Below are positions 24,322-32,553 of a DNA stretch of 64,000 nucleotides, in pieces. This DNA is from Planctomycetota bacterium (GTDB taxonomy: Bacteria; Planctomycetota; Brocadiia; SM23-32; JAKLEA01): NCBI GenBank assembly GCA_022711755.1, contig JAKLEA010000004.1, positions 124,001 to 188,000 on the forward strand. The letters run 5' to 3'. The notes beneath the pieces were generated by a model. That model was not told the origin of the DNA and did not search any database. It saw only the letters and a program-made list of their open reading frames with translations. Position 1 is the first letter of the stretch, and each line of letters begins with the position of its first letter. A program made the translations under genes and the position numbers.

Positions 24322-25926
24322 TCAGCAGGATGCGGGGGGTTGCTTTGTCCTGCAGGGATATGTCCCCTCCGCCAATATCCCGCACGCTCTATCAAACGCC
24401 GCCGCCTCAGCCGGCGACGACGCCATGCGCTCCATGATCTCGCTTGCCGCGATTGTGAATCCCTCTCCGTGGGTTTCGGAGTAGTGGTGCGCGATCTCGT
24501 GGCACGCCTCGAAAAGCAGCGTCCAGCACGCCTTGCGCGGATCGGCCCCGGAGTCCAGCAGCCGCAATGCCCACATCGGATTGACCATCACGAAGGAAAT
24601 CCGACCGAAGCTCAGGTACAACCCCCGCCGGTTCTCCTCGAACACGAAGCCGATGCTCAGTCGAGGAATGTCCGACGCCTCGCCCAGCATTCTGACCAGT
24701 TCCGCCCACGCTTTGGCGATGCAGACGTAGCGAGGGTCCCTGAGGTCCTCAAGGCCGCATTCACCTACGACGAGCATGTCCGGCTGGCCGTCGTTCCAAA
24801 GGCGATCGGTCACGATCTGAAGCAGCGCCTCGGCGCTGGCGAAATCGCGCGGGGCGACAATGCCCTTCAGCCCGGACTGCTTGAGCAATTCCTCGCGTCC
24901 GCGCTCGTCCAGCCAGACTTGCCGCTGCCTCTGGCCGGGGTAGCCGTCCAGCAGGTATGACGCCGCGCCGGCAAGCGGGCCGGTAAGGTCGTTGCCTCGA
25001 TCCAGCAGCGCGCCGTATCCCCGGAAGAGGCGGCGCTGCCTCTGCCTGTTCTCGGCGTAGGTCTTGAAGTCTATCGTAGCTTCGTCAAGCGCCTTGCCCA
25101 GGCTTCTGCCGTATGGCTCCCAGATGAGCGCCTCGCGGTTTGCCGTGTAAATTGCCCGGCTGGAGGCGCGGGCCTCGCAGACGACGACGATCTGCGACGC
25201 GCCCGGAACCCAGCGGCTTTCGGAAAGCATCAGGACTCCGCGCGAGCGGATCATGTACGGTATGAAGTTGCGCGGTTTCGGGGATTCGTAGACCTTCAGC
25301 AATGCCCAGGACTCTCCGTTGCCTTCGAGGATGATTTCGCGTTTCAGAGCGTGCCCGGCAAGCCTGGGGCAGACCCCGGCGCGGTAGAGCAGACGCCTGC
25401 CGGAAGGCTCGGTCAACTGGACGTCGCATGGCGTTTCGCACCATGCAAGATATCGCCGCACCGCCACGGCGGTCTGCTCCACCTCGCCTGCGTTTGCGAA
25501 CTGAATGGCGCAGATCGTGCCGTTATGCGGAAGTTCCTCAGCGGGGCGTCCGACCTCGTATTCGGAGCCTACGCCGTCAACGCGCCACGTCGGACCGCCA
25601 TCCTCGCGGGTGATGATCCGGTAGGACTCCCAGCCGAAGAAGAGGATTTCCTTCGCCTTGCCGAAGCAGCCGAGGGTCCCGTTGCCGATCTTGTTCGTGC
25701 CGCCCATGCAGAGCAGTTTGTTTTCCAGGACGTCGCGGGACATGCCGCAACCGTCGTCTGCCACCGTCAGCGTCTTCGCATCCCGGCAGAAGCGCAGGTG
25801 GATGTTCGACGCCCCGGCGTCAACGGAGTTCTGGATGAATTCCCGCGCCAGAGCCATGCGCCAGTTGCGATAATCCTGGCGGGCAAGGCGGCGGAAGTAT
25901 TCCGGGTCTATGCGTATCGAGGGCAA
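24322..25926 (-). CDS. GHKL-type ATPase with C-terminal HExxH metallopeptidase-like motif
   Basis: 534 residues. The N-terminal 180 residues form an Hsp90/MutL-type GHKL ATPase: N-box REFIQNSVDAGASN (Glu29, Asn33), ADDGCGM (57-61) and glycine lid GNGTLGCFGKAKEIL. A middle domain of unknown fold follows. Near the C-terminus LLFEACHEIAHHYSETHGEGF contains HExxH (476-480), the zinc-binding signature of many metallopeptidases. The start is probably TTG 25926, with GGAGAA a few bases upstream. No recognised partner lies next to it, and it is 72 nt from the WbsX-like gene. The combination could be a chaperone-protease or a defence protein; neither is shown. Confidence 0.72.
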   Translation of the reverse strand: MPSIRIDPEYFRRLARQDYRNWRMALAREFIQNSVDAGASNIHLRFCRDAKTLTVADDGCGMSRDVLENKLLCMGGTNKIGNGTLGCFGKAKEILFFGWESYRIITREDGGPTWRVDGVGSEYEVGRPAEELPHNGTICAIQFANAGEVEQTAVAVRRYLAWCETPCDVQLTEPSGRRLLYRAGVCPRLAGHALKREIILEGNGESWALLKVYESPKPRNFIPYMIRSRGVLMLSESRWVPGASQIVVVCEARASSRAIYTANREALIWEPYGRSLGKALDEATIDFKTYAENRQRQRRLFRGYGALLDRGNDLTGPLAGAASYLLDGYPGQRQRQVWLDERGREELLKQSGLKGIVAPRDFASAEALLQIVTDRLWNDGQPDMLVVGECGLEDLRDPRYVCIAKAWAELVRMLGEASDIPRLSIGFVFEENRRGLYLSFGRISFVMVNPMWALRLLDSGADPRKACWTLLFEACHEIAHHYSETHGEGFTIAASEIMERMASSPAEAAAFDRACGILAEGTYPCRTKQPPASC

Positions 25927-26058
25927 GGCGGTTCTCCATCCATATCCTGCGCAATCGCTTCATTTGATTATCCCCCCCGCGCAAGTGATCGTCAATATGT
26001 TGTCAAAGTTCAGTAATACGCATTCCGCATGGAATCCGTCGGGGATATAGTGACAACA

Positions 26059-28059
26059 TCAGTCAATCTCAAGAAGCACGCGAATCGGTTCCTTGCCAGA
26101 CATGGACACCGCGAACGTGACAATGCCCCAGACGGCGGCCATGACGCACTCGCCCAGGATCACGCCGCATATGGCCGGGCGCAGTTTGTAATAAGTCCGC
26201 GCGCCTCCGTACCGCATGACCAACGCCTTGAGCATCCAACCGACAAAAATGGATACCCACAGCACGCCGATGGGCCATGCGTAGGCCATCGCGTAACCGA
26301 GCGGGTGAAACGGCCACCAGTGATAGCGCATGCGCATGAAACTCAGCGCCGCCGTGACTCCGCCGCCGAGGGCGAAATGCGCGGCCATCTTCGACGTGTT
26401 CGAAGGCGTGCGCAATTCGGTCGCCGTCCCGTTGAATATCCGCCTCGGGCTGCCCTGCCATGCCCAGTCATCCGCGCGATGATACCCCTTCGAGTAATTC
26501 AACGTAAGATGCGCGAAAGTTCCGACGACAAAGGCGATTGCCAGGCTCAGGAGCATCGCGGTGAAGAACCGGCTCATCTTCATGCGCGAGCAACCCTCGG
26601 CCATGCGCCCGCTGTTGAGCATGTAGGGGAGCGGCCCGGCGCGAAGATCGTTCGAGGCGATGATCGAGACCAGCCCCACCATCAGCATCGCCCCGACGCC
26701 GACCGCGCGGACTCCGAACACCCACATGGCGACGTAGAACGGCCACCAGCACTCGACGTGGATCACGCCCCCCTCGCAGACGGCCCGCGCCAGCACGATG
26801 TTGATTACGATGAATGAGACGACGTAAAGCCCGCCCCAGATCGGTCCGGCCTGCCAGTAGCTGAGCCATGCCCACGCGACGACGACGCTGACCGCGAAGC
26901 CGATGAGCGCAATCGCGGGCGTTCTCATCTCCGGGCTGACGGGCTTTCCGGCGATCAGCCTTCCCGCATCCCTGAACACGTCCCGCAGGTAACCCCGCGC
27001 GACCCAGATAATGACAAAGGCCAGAACGAAGTAACTACCCTCTGTCTCGACCTCGTAGACGGTCCAATCCGGCGGTGCGCCGAGCCAGACCGTCAATATC
27101 TTCCTGACCTGGTAGAAGAGATAAAACGCCCACAGGCTGAAGGCAACGTCCGTCGGCACAAGCATCGTCGCCGCCACGACGCCCAGATAGAGCTTGCCGG
27201 AGTAGAGCGAACCGCTTCCCTGATCCCACGGGAATGTGTTGAACGACGCGCGCAGATTCCATGCCAGCCGCAGCGACGGAACCCTCGGATAATAAAAGTT
27301 CAAGCCGTAAAGGGTGAAGATAATCACGGTCGTTCCTACCCCGACCCACGTCAACGGATTCCGGAAGAACTCGTTGAAACCCTTGCCGGCGGCGGGTTCC
27401 TTGACGAGTTCCAGCGTGAACTGCGCCAACGGGAAGGGCAGGCATTCGTTATGGACCCACTGCCTTTGCAATATGCAGGCCATGCAGAGCATCAGGGCGA
27501 AGAACGCGACAAACAAGATTCCCCAGTGAGCGAGAGGCCAGGCCCACGCCTTCCAGGGAACGCTCGATCCCCCGCGGATGAAGTCCTGGACGATTGGAGA
27601 CGAGGCGTCAATGGACGGGAAAAGGCGCGAGTCCATGTATGGCAGCGTCTCCCGGAATCCCGGCTCACCCACGGCCAGCTCGAAGGGCATGACGATCGAG
27701 TGGAACCAGTAGCGCATCAGGCCGCTGCCGGGGACAGACGCGGCTGCGGTGAGCATCGCCCAGACCAGCACAAGCTCGGACGGGCTGAGGTGACTGCCCT
27801 CGCTGATCTTCTTGACTGCTGCGTTGAGGACGACGACGATCAGCAGCATGAAGACGATGCCGACGGGCAGATGATTCCCGGCAATGGGCGTGTTGACGAG
27901 GTGGTAGTCGTTGTAAGGGATCAGTGCGGAGACGAGGATCGAGCCTGCCGCGCCGATCAGCAGCGCCCGGAGGCTTGAAGCGGAACGCCTGCCGGACTGA
28001 TTCGCATCAATGATCGGCACGGCCCGGTGGGCTGGTATATTGATATTCAGATCGGACAT
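26059..28059 (-). CDS. DUF6785/OPT-like multi-pass membrane protein
   Basis: About 666 residues with some 14 hydrophobic segments. Characteristic blocks are IPYNDYHLVNTPIAGNHLPVG near the N-terminus, AVCEGGVIHVECWWPFYV in the middle, and RMRYHWWPFHPLGYAMAYAWP near the C-terminus. These resemble the uncharacterised DUF6785/DUF6784 membrane family, distantly like oligopeptide (OPT) transporters, common in planctomycetes and armatimonads. I favour ATG 28059 (MSDLNIN); a GTG six codons upstream is possible, and neither has a good ribosome site. Lying near glycan genes, it may take up oligosaccharides or peptides, but this is a guess. Confidence 0.75.
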   Translation of the reverse strand: MSDLNINIPAHRAVPIIDANQSGRRSASSLRALLIGAAGSILVSALIPYNDYHLVNTPIAGNHLPVGIVFMLLIVVVLNAAVKKISEGSHLSPSELVLVWAMLTAAASVPGSGLMRYWFHSIVMPFELAVGEPGFRETLPYMDSRLFPSIDASSPIVQDFIRGGSSVPWKAWAWPLAHWGILFVAFFALMLCMACILQRQWVHNECLPFPLAQFTLELVKEPAAGKGFNEFFRNPLTWVGVGTTVIIFTLYGLNFYYPRVPSLRLAWNLRASFNTFPWDQGSGSLYSGKLYLGVVAATMLVPTDVAFSLWAFYLFYQVRKILTVWLGAPPDWTVYEVETEGSYFVLAFVIIWVARGYLRDVFRDAGRLIAGKPVSPEMRTPAIALIGFAVSVVVAWAWLSYWQAGPIWGGLYVVSFIVINIVLARAVCEGGVIHVECWWPFYVAMWVFGVRAVGVGAMLMVGLVSIIASNDLRAGPLPYMLNSGRMAEGCSRMKMSRFFTAMLLSLAIAFVVGTFAHLTLNYSKGYHRADDWAWQGSPRRIFNGTATELRTPSNTSKMAAHFALGGGVTAALSFMRMRYHWWPFHPLGYAMAYAWPIGVLWVSIFVGWMLKALVMRYGGARTYYKLRPAICGVILGECVMAAVWGIVTFAVSMSGKEPIRVLLEID

Positions 28060-28225
28060 GGATCGCGCTGTTGACACTATGTGGCGGAAACCATCACGGA
28101 TGTGAAACAGACTATCGCAGATTGCGCTAAATGCAAAGGCATCTCGGTAATAGACGGAGTCACAGTCGGACGTGAAACTCCTTCGGAATCCATGCGAATG
28201 ATTCTTCCGTCCCCGCCAGATGGTC

Positions 28226-28234
28226 TGGTAGAAT
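28226..28234 (+). promoter_or_regulatory. Candidate extended -10 promoter upstream of pilT
   Basis: TGG-TAGAAT: TGN plus a near-consensus -10 (TAGAAT, 28229-28234), 45 nt before the pilT ATG. No clear -35. Low confidence. Confidence 0.33.
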
Positions 28235-28279
28235 ATCCGGCAGTCCTAATGCTCCGCGATCCCGCGTCAAGGAATTCAC

Positions 28280-29365
28280 ATGGCGAAAGAAGCGTATCTG
28301 GACATCGTGCAGATTCTTCAGTTCGCCGTCGAGCGCAATGCCTCCGACGTTCTGCTCACGGCCAACTGCCCGCCGACCGTGCGCATCAACGGGGAACTGA
28401 TCCATACCAACGCCCCGGCGATGACGGCCGAATTCGTCAAGAAACTCGTCTACAGCGTCCTTGACGACGAGCAGATCGCGGCGTTCGAGTCAAAGAAGGA
28501 ACTCGACTTCAGCCTCTACGTGGAGAACAAAAGCCGCTTCCGCGGCAACGTGTTCATGCAGCGCGGCTGCGTAGGCGCGGCGTTCAGAACCATCCCCGGC
28601 CGGATACCCAACATTCGCGAACTGGGTCTGCCGGAAATGCTGGCTGACCTCGCGCTTAAGCCGCAGGGGCTTCTTCTCGTCACAGGCCCGACGGGCCACG
28701 GCAAGTCCACCACGCTTGCCGCCATGCTTGACATCATAAACACGATCAGGAAATGCCATATCGTCACCGTCGAAGACCCCATCGAGTTCATCCATACCAA
28801 CAAGAAAAGCATCATTGACCAGCGCGAGGTCGGCTCAGACACCAAGAGCTTCGCCAACGCGCTCAAGCACGTCCTGCGCCAGGACCCGGACGTGATACTG
28901 GTCGGCGAGATGCGCGATCTGGAAACCATCGGGGCGGCGCTGCGGGCGGCGGAAACGGGTCATCTCGTCCTGGCGACGCTGCACACCAACGACGCAGTTC
29001 AGACGATTGACCGGCTCATTGACGTCTTCCCGGCGCACCAGCAGCAGCAGATACGCATCCAGCTCGCCTTCTGCCTCCTTGCTGTTTTTTCGCAGAGGCT
29101 GATCCCGCGGCTTGACACGAAGGGCCGCATCTGCGCCTCGGAAATCATGCTCAACAACCACGCCATCGCGCACCTGATCCGCGACGCCAAGACATTCAAC
29201 ATCTACTCGACGCTTGAAACGCAGGCGAAGGTCGGCATGTACACGATGGACTCATCGCTCAAACAACTCTACGAGAAGGGACTTGTAAGCTACGAGAACG
29301 CGAAAATGTGGATGAAAAATCCGATGATGCTTGACTCTCCCTCCCGGGGAAAGAGGAAGGAGTAG
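28280..29365 (+). CDS. pilT: PilT-family twitching motility ATPase
   Basis: 361 residues. PilT hexamers power retraction of type IV pili at the inner membrane. The N-terminal domain begins LDIVQILQFAVERNASDVLLTANCPPTVRINGEL. The ATPase core has Walker A GPTGHGKST, Asp box VEDPIEFIHTNKKSIIDQREVG, Walker B DVILVGEMRD and His box TGHLVLATLHTNDA. The AIHLIR motif of PilT appears as IAHLIRDAKTFNI near the C-terminus. It is the first gene of a run with a lipoprotein and PrmC; no other pilus gene is in the window, so the remaining pilus machinery must lie elsewhere or the ATPase has another use. Confidence 0.9.
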   Translation: MAKEAYLDIVQILQFAVERNASDVLLTANCPPTVRINGELIHTNAPAMTAEFVKKLVYSVLDDEQIAAFESKKELDFSLYVENKSRFRGNVFMQRGCVGAAFRTIPGRIPNIRELGLPEMLADLALKPQGLLLVTGPTGHGKSTTLAAMLDIINTIRKCHIVTVEDPIEFIHTNKKSIIDQREVGSDTKSFANALKHVLRQDPDVILVGEMRDLETIGAALRAAETGHLVLATLHTNDAVQTIDRLIDVFPAHQQQQIRIQLAFCLLAVFSQRLIPRLDTKGRICASEIMLNNHAIAHLIRDAKTFNIYSTLETQAKVGMYTMDSSLKQLYEKGLVSYENAKMWMKNPMMLDSPSRGKRKE

Positions 29366-29392
29366 GGCATTGCGTTCGTCTGGGGAGCGGAC

Positions 29393-30064
29393 ATGAGAGC
29401 GGGAAAAATCGCGGTCTTGGTCCTTCTGGCGGCGCAGTGCCTCATCGCGCCAGGATGCGACACTTATTCGACCGAATTGCGATACGAGGGAACCGTCAGC
29501 GAAAGACGCCTGCCCAACGCCATCCGCGTCCACATAATCAGCTTCGACGACAAACGGATGGACAAGCGTATCGGAGTCGCGCTCAACATGTTCGATAATG
29601 TCGTGACGAATTACATCACCGGGGCCGACATCGGCGCATGGATATCCAAGGCTCTGGCGCGGGAATTGGCCTCGATGGGTTATGACCCGGTCATCCTCGC
29701 AAGCGATGCCGAGCGCCCGCCCTCCCCGGACGCGATTGTCATAGACGGGCAGGTGCTTGCGTTCAAGTGCCTCCAGAGCACCAGCCTGTCCGTGAACAGT
29801 TCCGTGGTCATCCGCGCGAACATAAAATGCGGGGAGGAGCCGGTCTACTCGCGCTACTATTACGGCAGCCAGGAATTCATTCTGAACAACTGGATCGGCA
29901 CCCCGGATCAATTTTCAAAATGTTCTGAGAAGGCGTTGCAGGCGCTGATGGCCCAGATGGTTCCGGCCTTGGACGCAAGGATCAAGACCCATGCCGGACT
30001 TGCCCCCGCGCCCGAAACGGCGGACGACGGCCCCGTCGCCGCCCCGCCGATCCAGGTTCAGTAA
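29393..30064 (+). CDS. Outer-membrane-type lipoprotein, unknown
   Basis: 223 residues with a lipoprotein signal: basic start, hydrophobic core IAVLVLLAAQCLI and lipobox IAPGC, so Cys about residue 22 is lipidated. The mature part has an alternating beta/alpha pattern (RVHIISFDDKRMDKRIG...AWISKALARELASMGYDPVIL) similar to YajG/LpoB-like small lipoproteins, and ends in a Pro/Ala-rich tail. It follows pilT by 27 nt, likely in the same transcript. Function is unknown. Confidence 0.7.
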   Translation: MRAGKIAVLVLLAAQCLIAPGCDTYSTELRYEGTVSERRLPNAIRVHIISFDDKRMDKRIGVALNMFDNVVTNYITGADIGAWISKALARELASMGYDPVILASDAERPPSPDAIVIDGQVLAFKCLQSTSLSVNSSVVIRANIKCGEEPVYSRYYYGSQEFILNNWIGTPDQFSKCSEKALQALMAQMVPALDARIKTHAGLAPAPETADDGPVAAPPIQVQ

Positions 30065-30179
30065 ATGGTTTGATTGACAATGCCGCCGCCGGTGGTAGAC
30101 TGGGCGCGGCCTGAGGGGAATGACGGCCGGCTTCGCCGTTCGGAGGGAAAGCCGGAGCGACGCTGGAGGATATGTGTTG

Positions 30180-31079
30180 ATGGCGGCCGAGGAGCAAGCG
30201 GTCAGGGACTCCGAATGGACGATCCTGAGACTGCTTCAGTGGACGGCGCAGCATTTCCGCAAGGCGGGCATCGAGACGGCCCGGCTTGACGCGGAGATTC
30301 TGCTTGCGCATGTCCTGAGCACTGACCGCATCCACCTTTACACCGGATTCGACCGCGTCGTTGGAGACGAGGAGAGGGCGAGGTTCCGGGAACTGGTCAA
30401 GCGTCGCGCACAGCGGGTCCCGTGCAAGTGGCTGACCGGCAAGGCGGAGTTCTACGGCATCCCTCTGGACATCGAGGAGGGAGTCTTCGTCCCGAGGCCG
30501 GAGACGGAACTGCTTGTTCAGTGCTGCCTTGAGCTGGCGAAACCAGCCGAGTCGGAATGGCGGGTACTGGAGCTTTGCGCCGGATCAGGCGCTGTGGCGA
30601 TAGCCATTGCCGCGAAGCTTCCGAATGCCAGGATCACGGCGGTTGAAATGGACGGCAGGGCGGCGGCTCTTGCGGAAAGGAACTGCCGGAAGAACGCTGT
30701 AGATGCCAGGGTCAAGATTGTGCTGGGCGATCTGTTTGCCCCGCTGACCGAGGCGGACAGGGCGGACGGCTTCGATTTCGTACTGGCCAATCCCCCTTAC
30801 GTTGCTTCCTCGATGCTGGATGAACTTGATCCGGAGGTGGCCCTGCATGAACCCCGGCTTGCATGGGACGGCGGGGCGGATGGACTGGATTACTACGAAA
30901 AGATCATCGGACAGGCCGGAGGGCTTCTGCGAAAGGGCGGCATCCTGATTGTCGAGATGGGCGAGGGCCAGTCCGGAGCGGTGACGCGGATTGCGGAGAA
31001 GGCCGGCTTCGCGCGCGCGGCGATTCGCAGGGACGCGGCAAAGATCGAACGGGTTGCGATCCTCGGTCTGGAAGGCTGA
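30180..31079 (+). CDS. prmC: Release factor glutamine methyltransferase
   Basis: 299 residues. PrmC methylates the Gln of the GGQ loop in peptide-chain release factors. The N-terminal helical domain (RLDAEILLAHVLSTDRIHLYTGF) is complete. The catalytic domain has the SAM loop LELCAGSGAVAIAIA and the Gln-binding NPPY motif (Asn204-Tyr207), preceded by the FVPRPETE block. I chose ATG 30180 because GGAGGA lies 9 nt upstream; an earlier ATG at 30120 gives an extra non-homologous N-terminus. murA follows after 84 nt, a common neighbourhood (prfA, usually upstream, is not here). Confidence 0.93.
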   Translation: MAAEEQAVRDSEWTILRLLQWTAQHFRKAGIETARLDAEILLAHVLSTDRIHLYTGFDRVVGDEERARFRELVKRRAQRVPCKWLTGKAEFYGIPLDIEEGVFVPRPETELLVQCCLELAKPAESEWRVLELCAGSGAVAIAIAAKLPNARITAVEMDGRAAALAERNCRKNAVDARVKIVLGDLFAPLTEADRADGFDFVLANPPYVASSMLDELDPEVALHEPRLAWDGGADGLDYYEKIIGQAGGLLRKGGILIVEMGEGQSGAVTRIAEKAGFARAAIRRDAAKIERVAILGLEG

Positions 31080-31163
31080 GGTCCTCGGCAGGGACGTCTG
31101 AGCAGGCGCGAGGGGACTGCCCGCGCAAGCGGGCCTGGAGAGGGAAGGACATAAACAGGACGG

Positions 31164-32438
31164 ATGGGCGACATGGACAAATTCATTATTGACGGCGGAA
31201 AGCAACTGAAGGGCAACGTCAGGATCAATGGATCGAAGAACGCCGCGCTGCCGATCATGGCCGCGTGCCTTCTGACAAACGATCCGATCCGAATCAAGAG
31301 CATCCCGCACCTGCGCGACGTGGAGAGCCTGCGCAGAATCCTGGACGAGCTGGGATGCCGATCCGAATGGCTGGACGCCAAGACTCTAGAGCTGCACACG
31401 CGGGATGAGACGTTCTCAACCGCGCCCTACGAGCTGGTCAGCACCATGCGCGGCAGCATCTGCGTGCTGGGGCCGCTGCTGGGCAAGCGGCGTCAGGCCA
31501 AGGTGAGCCTGCCCGGCGGGTGCGTCATCGGCCTGCGCCCGATTGACCTGCACATAAAGGGGCTTAAAGCCCTCGATACCCAGTTCAGGTTCAGGCACGG
31601 CTACCTGGAGGGGAAGGCGAAGCAACTGTCCGGGGCGCAGATATACCTGGGCGGTCACTTCGGCAGCACTGTCCTGGGCACGGCCAACGTGATGTGCGCC
31701 GCCGTGCTGGCAAAAGGGGTGACGATCATCGACGACGCCGCCTGCGAGCCGGAAATCCAGGACCTTGCCAACTTTCTGGTCGCCTGCGGCGCGAAGATTG
31801 ACGGCATCGGCGGGAAGCAGCTTGTCATCACGGGCGTCAAGGCCCTGCACGGCTGCGAATACGAAATCATCCCTGACCGCATCGAGGCTGGGACCTTCAT
31901 GGCTGCAGCCGCGTTGACCAAGGGAAACGTTTTGCTGGAGAACGTGAAGGCCGAGCACATGGGGGCTGTGCTGGACAAGATGCGGGAAATGGGCGTTAAG
32001 TTCCAGTTCACGAACGGCAGCAAATGCCGCGTCACCTGCCGCCAGCTAAAGCCGGCGGACGTGACGACGCTGCCCTACCCCGGCGTGCCGACCGACATGC
32101 AGGCGCAACTCATGGTCATGGCCGCCGTGGCCCAGGGGATGAGCGTTATAACCGAGCGCATCTTCCCGGACAGGTTCATGCACGCCGCCGAACTGAACCG
32201 CATGGGGGCGAACATACGGCTGGAGGGCGCAAGCGCAATCGTCCAGGGCGTTGAGACGCTCACCGGCGCGCCGGTCATAGCGTCCGACCTTCGCGCAAGC
32301 GCCGCGTTGGTGCTGGCCGGACTGGTGGCGGAGAAGACGACGGAGGTCCAGCGCGTCTACCACATTGACCGCGGCTACGAGCACATAGAGGAAAAACTGA
32401 AGAAACTCGGCGCTTCCATCCACAGAATAACCGAGTAA
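31164..32438 (+). CDS. murA: UDP-N-acetylglucosamine 1-carboxyvinyltransferase
   Basis: 424 residues. First committed step of peptidoglycan synthesis: transfer of enolpyruvate from PEP to UDP-GlcNAc. The PEP-binding Lys25 in NGSKNAAL, the catalytic loop LPGGCVIGLRPIDLH with Cys120, and the C-terminal ERIFPDRFMHAAELNRMGA and DLRASAALVLAGL blocks are all intact. Cys120 is the residue alkylated by fosfomycin in Cys-type enzymes, so this enzyme should be of the sensitive type. ATG 31164 is used; ATG 31173 is equally possible. The 84-nt gap from prmC carries a GCCCGC-GCAA-GCGGGC hairpin. A complete murA indicates that the organism makes peptidoglycan. Confidence 0.95.
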   Translation: MGDMDKFIIDGGKQLKGNVRINGSKNAALPIMAACLLTNDPIRIKSIPHLRDVESLRRILDELGCRSEWLDAKTLELHTRDETFSTAPYELVSTMRGSICVLGPLLGKRRQAKVSLPGGCVIGLRPIDLHIKGLKALDTQFRFRHGYLEGKAKQLSGAQIYLGGHFGSTVLGTANVMCAAVLAKGVTIIDDAACEPEIQDLANFLVACGAKIDGIGGKQLVITGVKALHGCEYEIIPDRIEAGTFMAAAALTKGNVLLENVKAEHMGAVLDKMREMGVKFQFTNGSKCRVTCRQLKPADVTTLPYPGVPTDMQAQLMVMAAVAQGMSVITERIFPDRFMHAAELNRMGANIRLEGASAIVQGVETLTGAPVIASDLRASAALVLAGLVAEKTTEVQRVYHIDRGYEHIEEKLKKLGASIHRITE

Positions 32439-32553
32439 CATATGGGAACATGCGCGGGACCTTCCGGAACGGCCCGTGTGAAGTTCATCCATCCCAGGCG
32501 GCGATGAAAGTCGCGCCGCCGGTGTTCGGGCGTTTGCGCGCGACGGAGAATCC

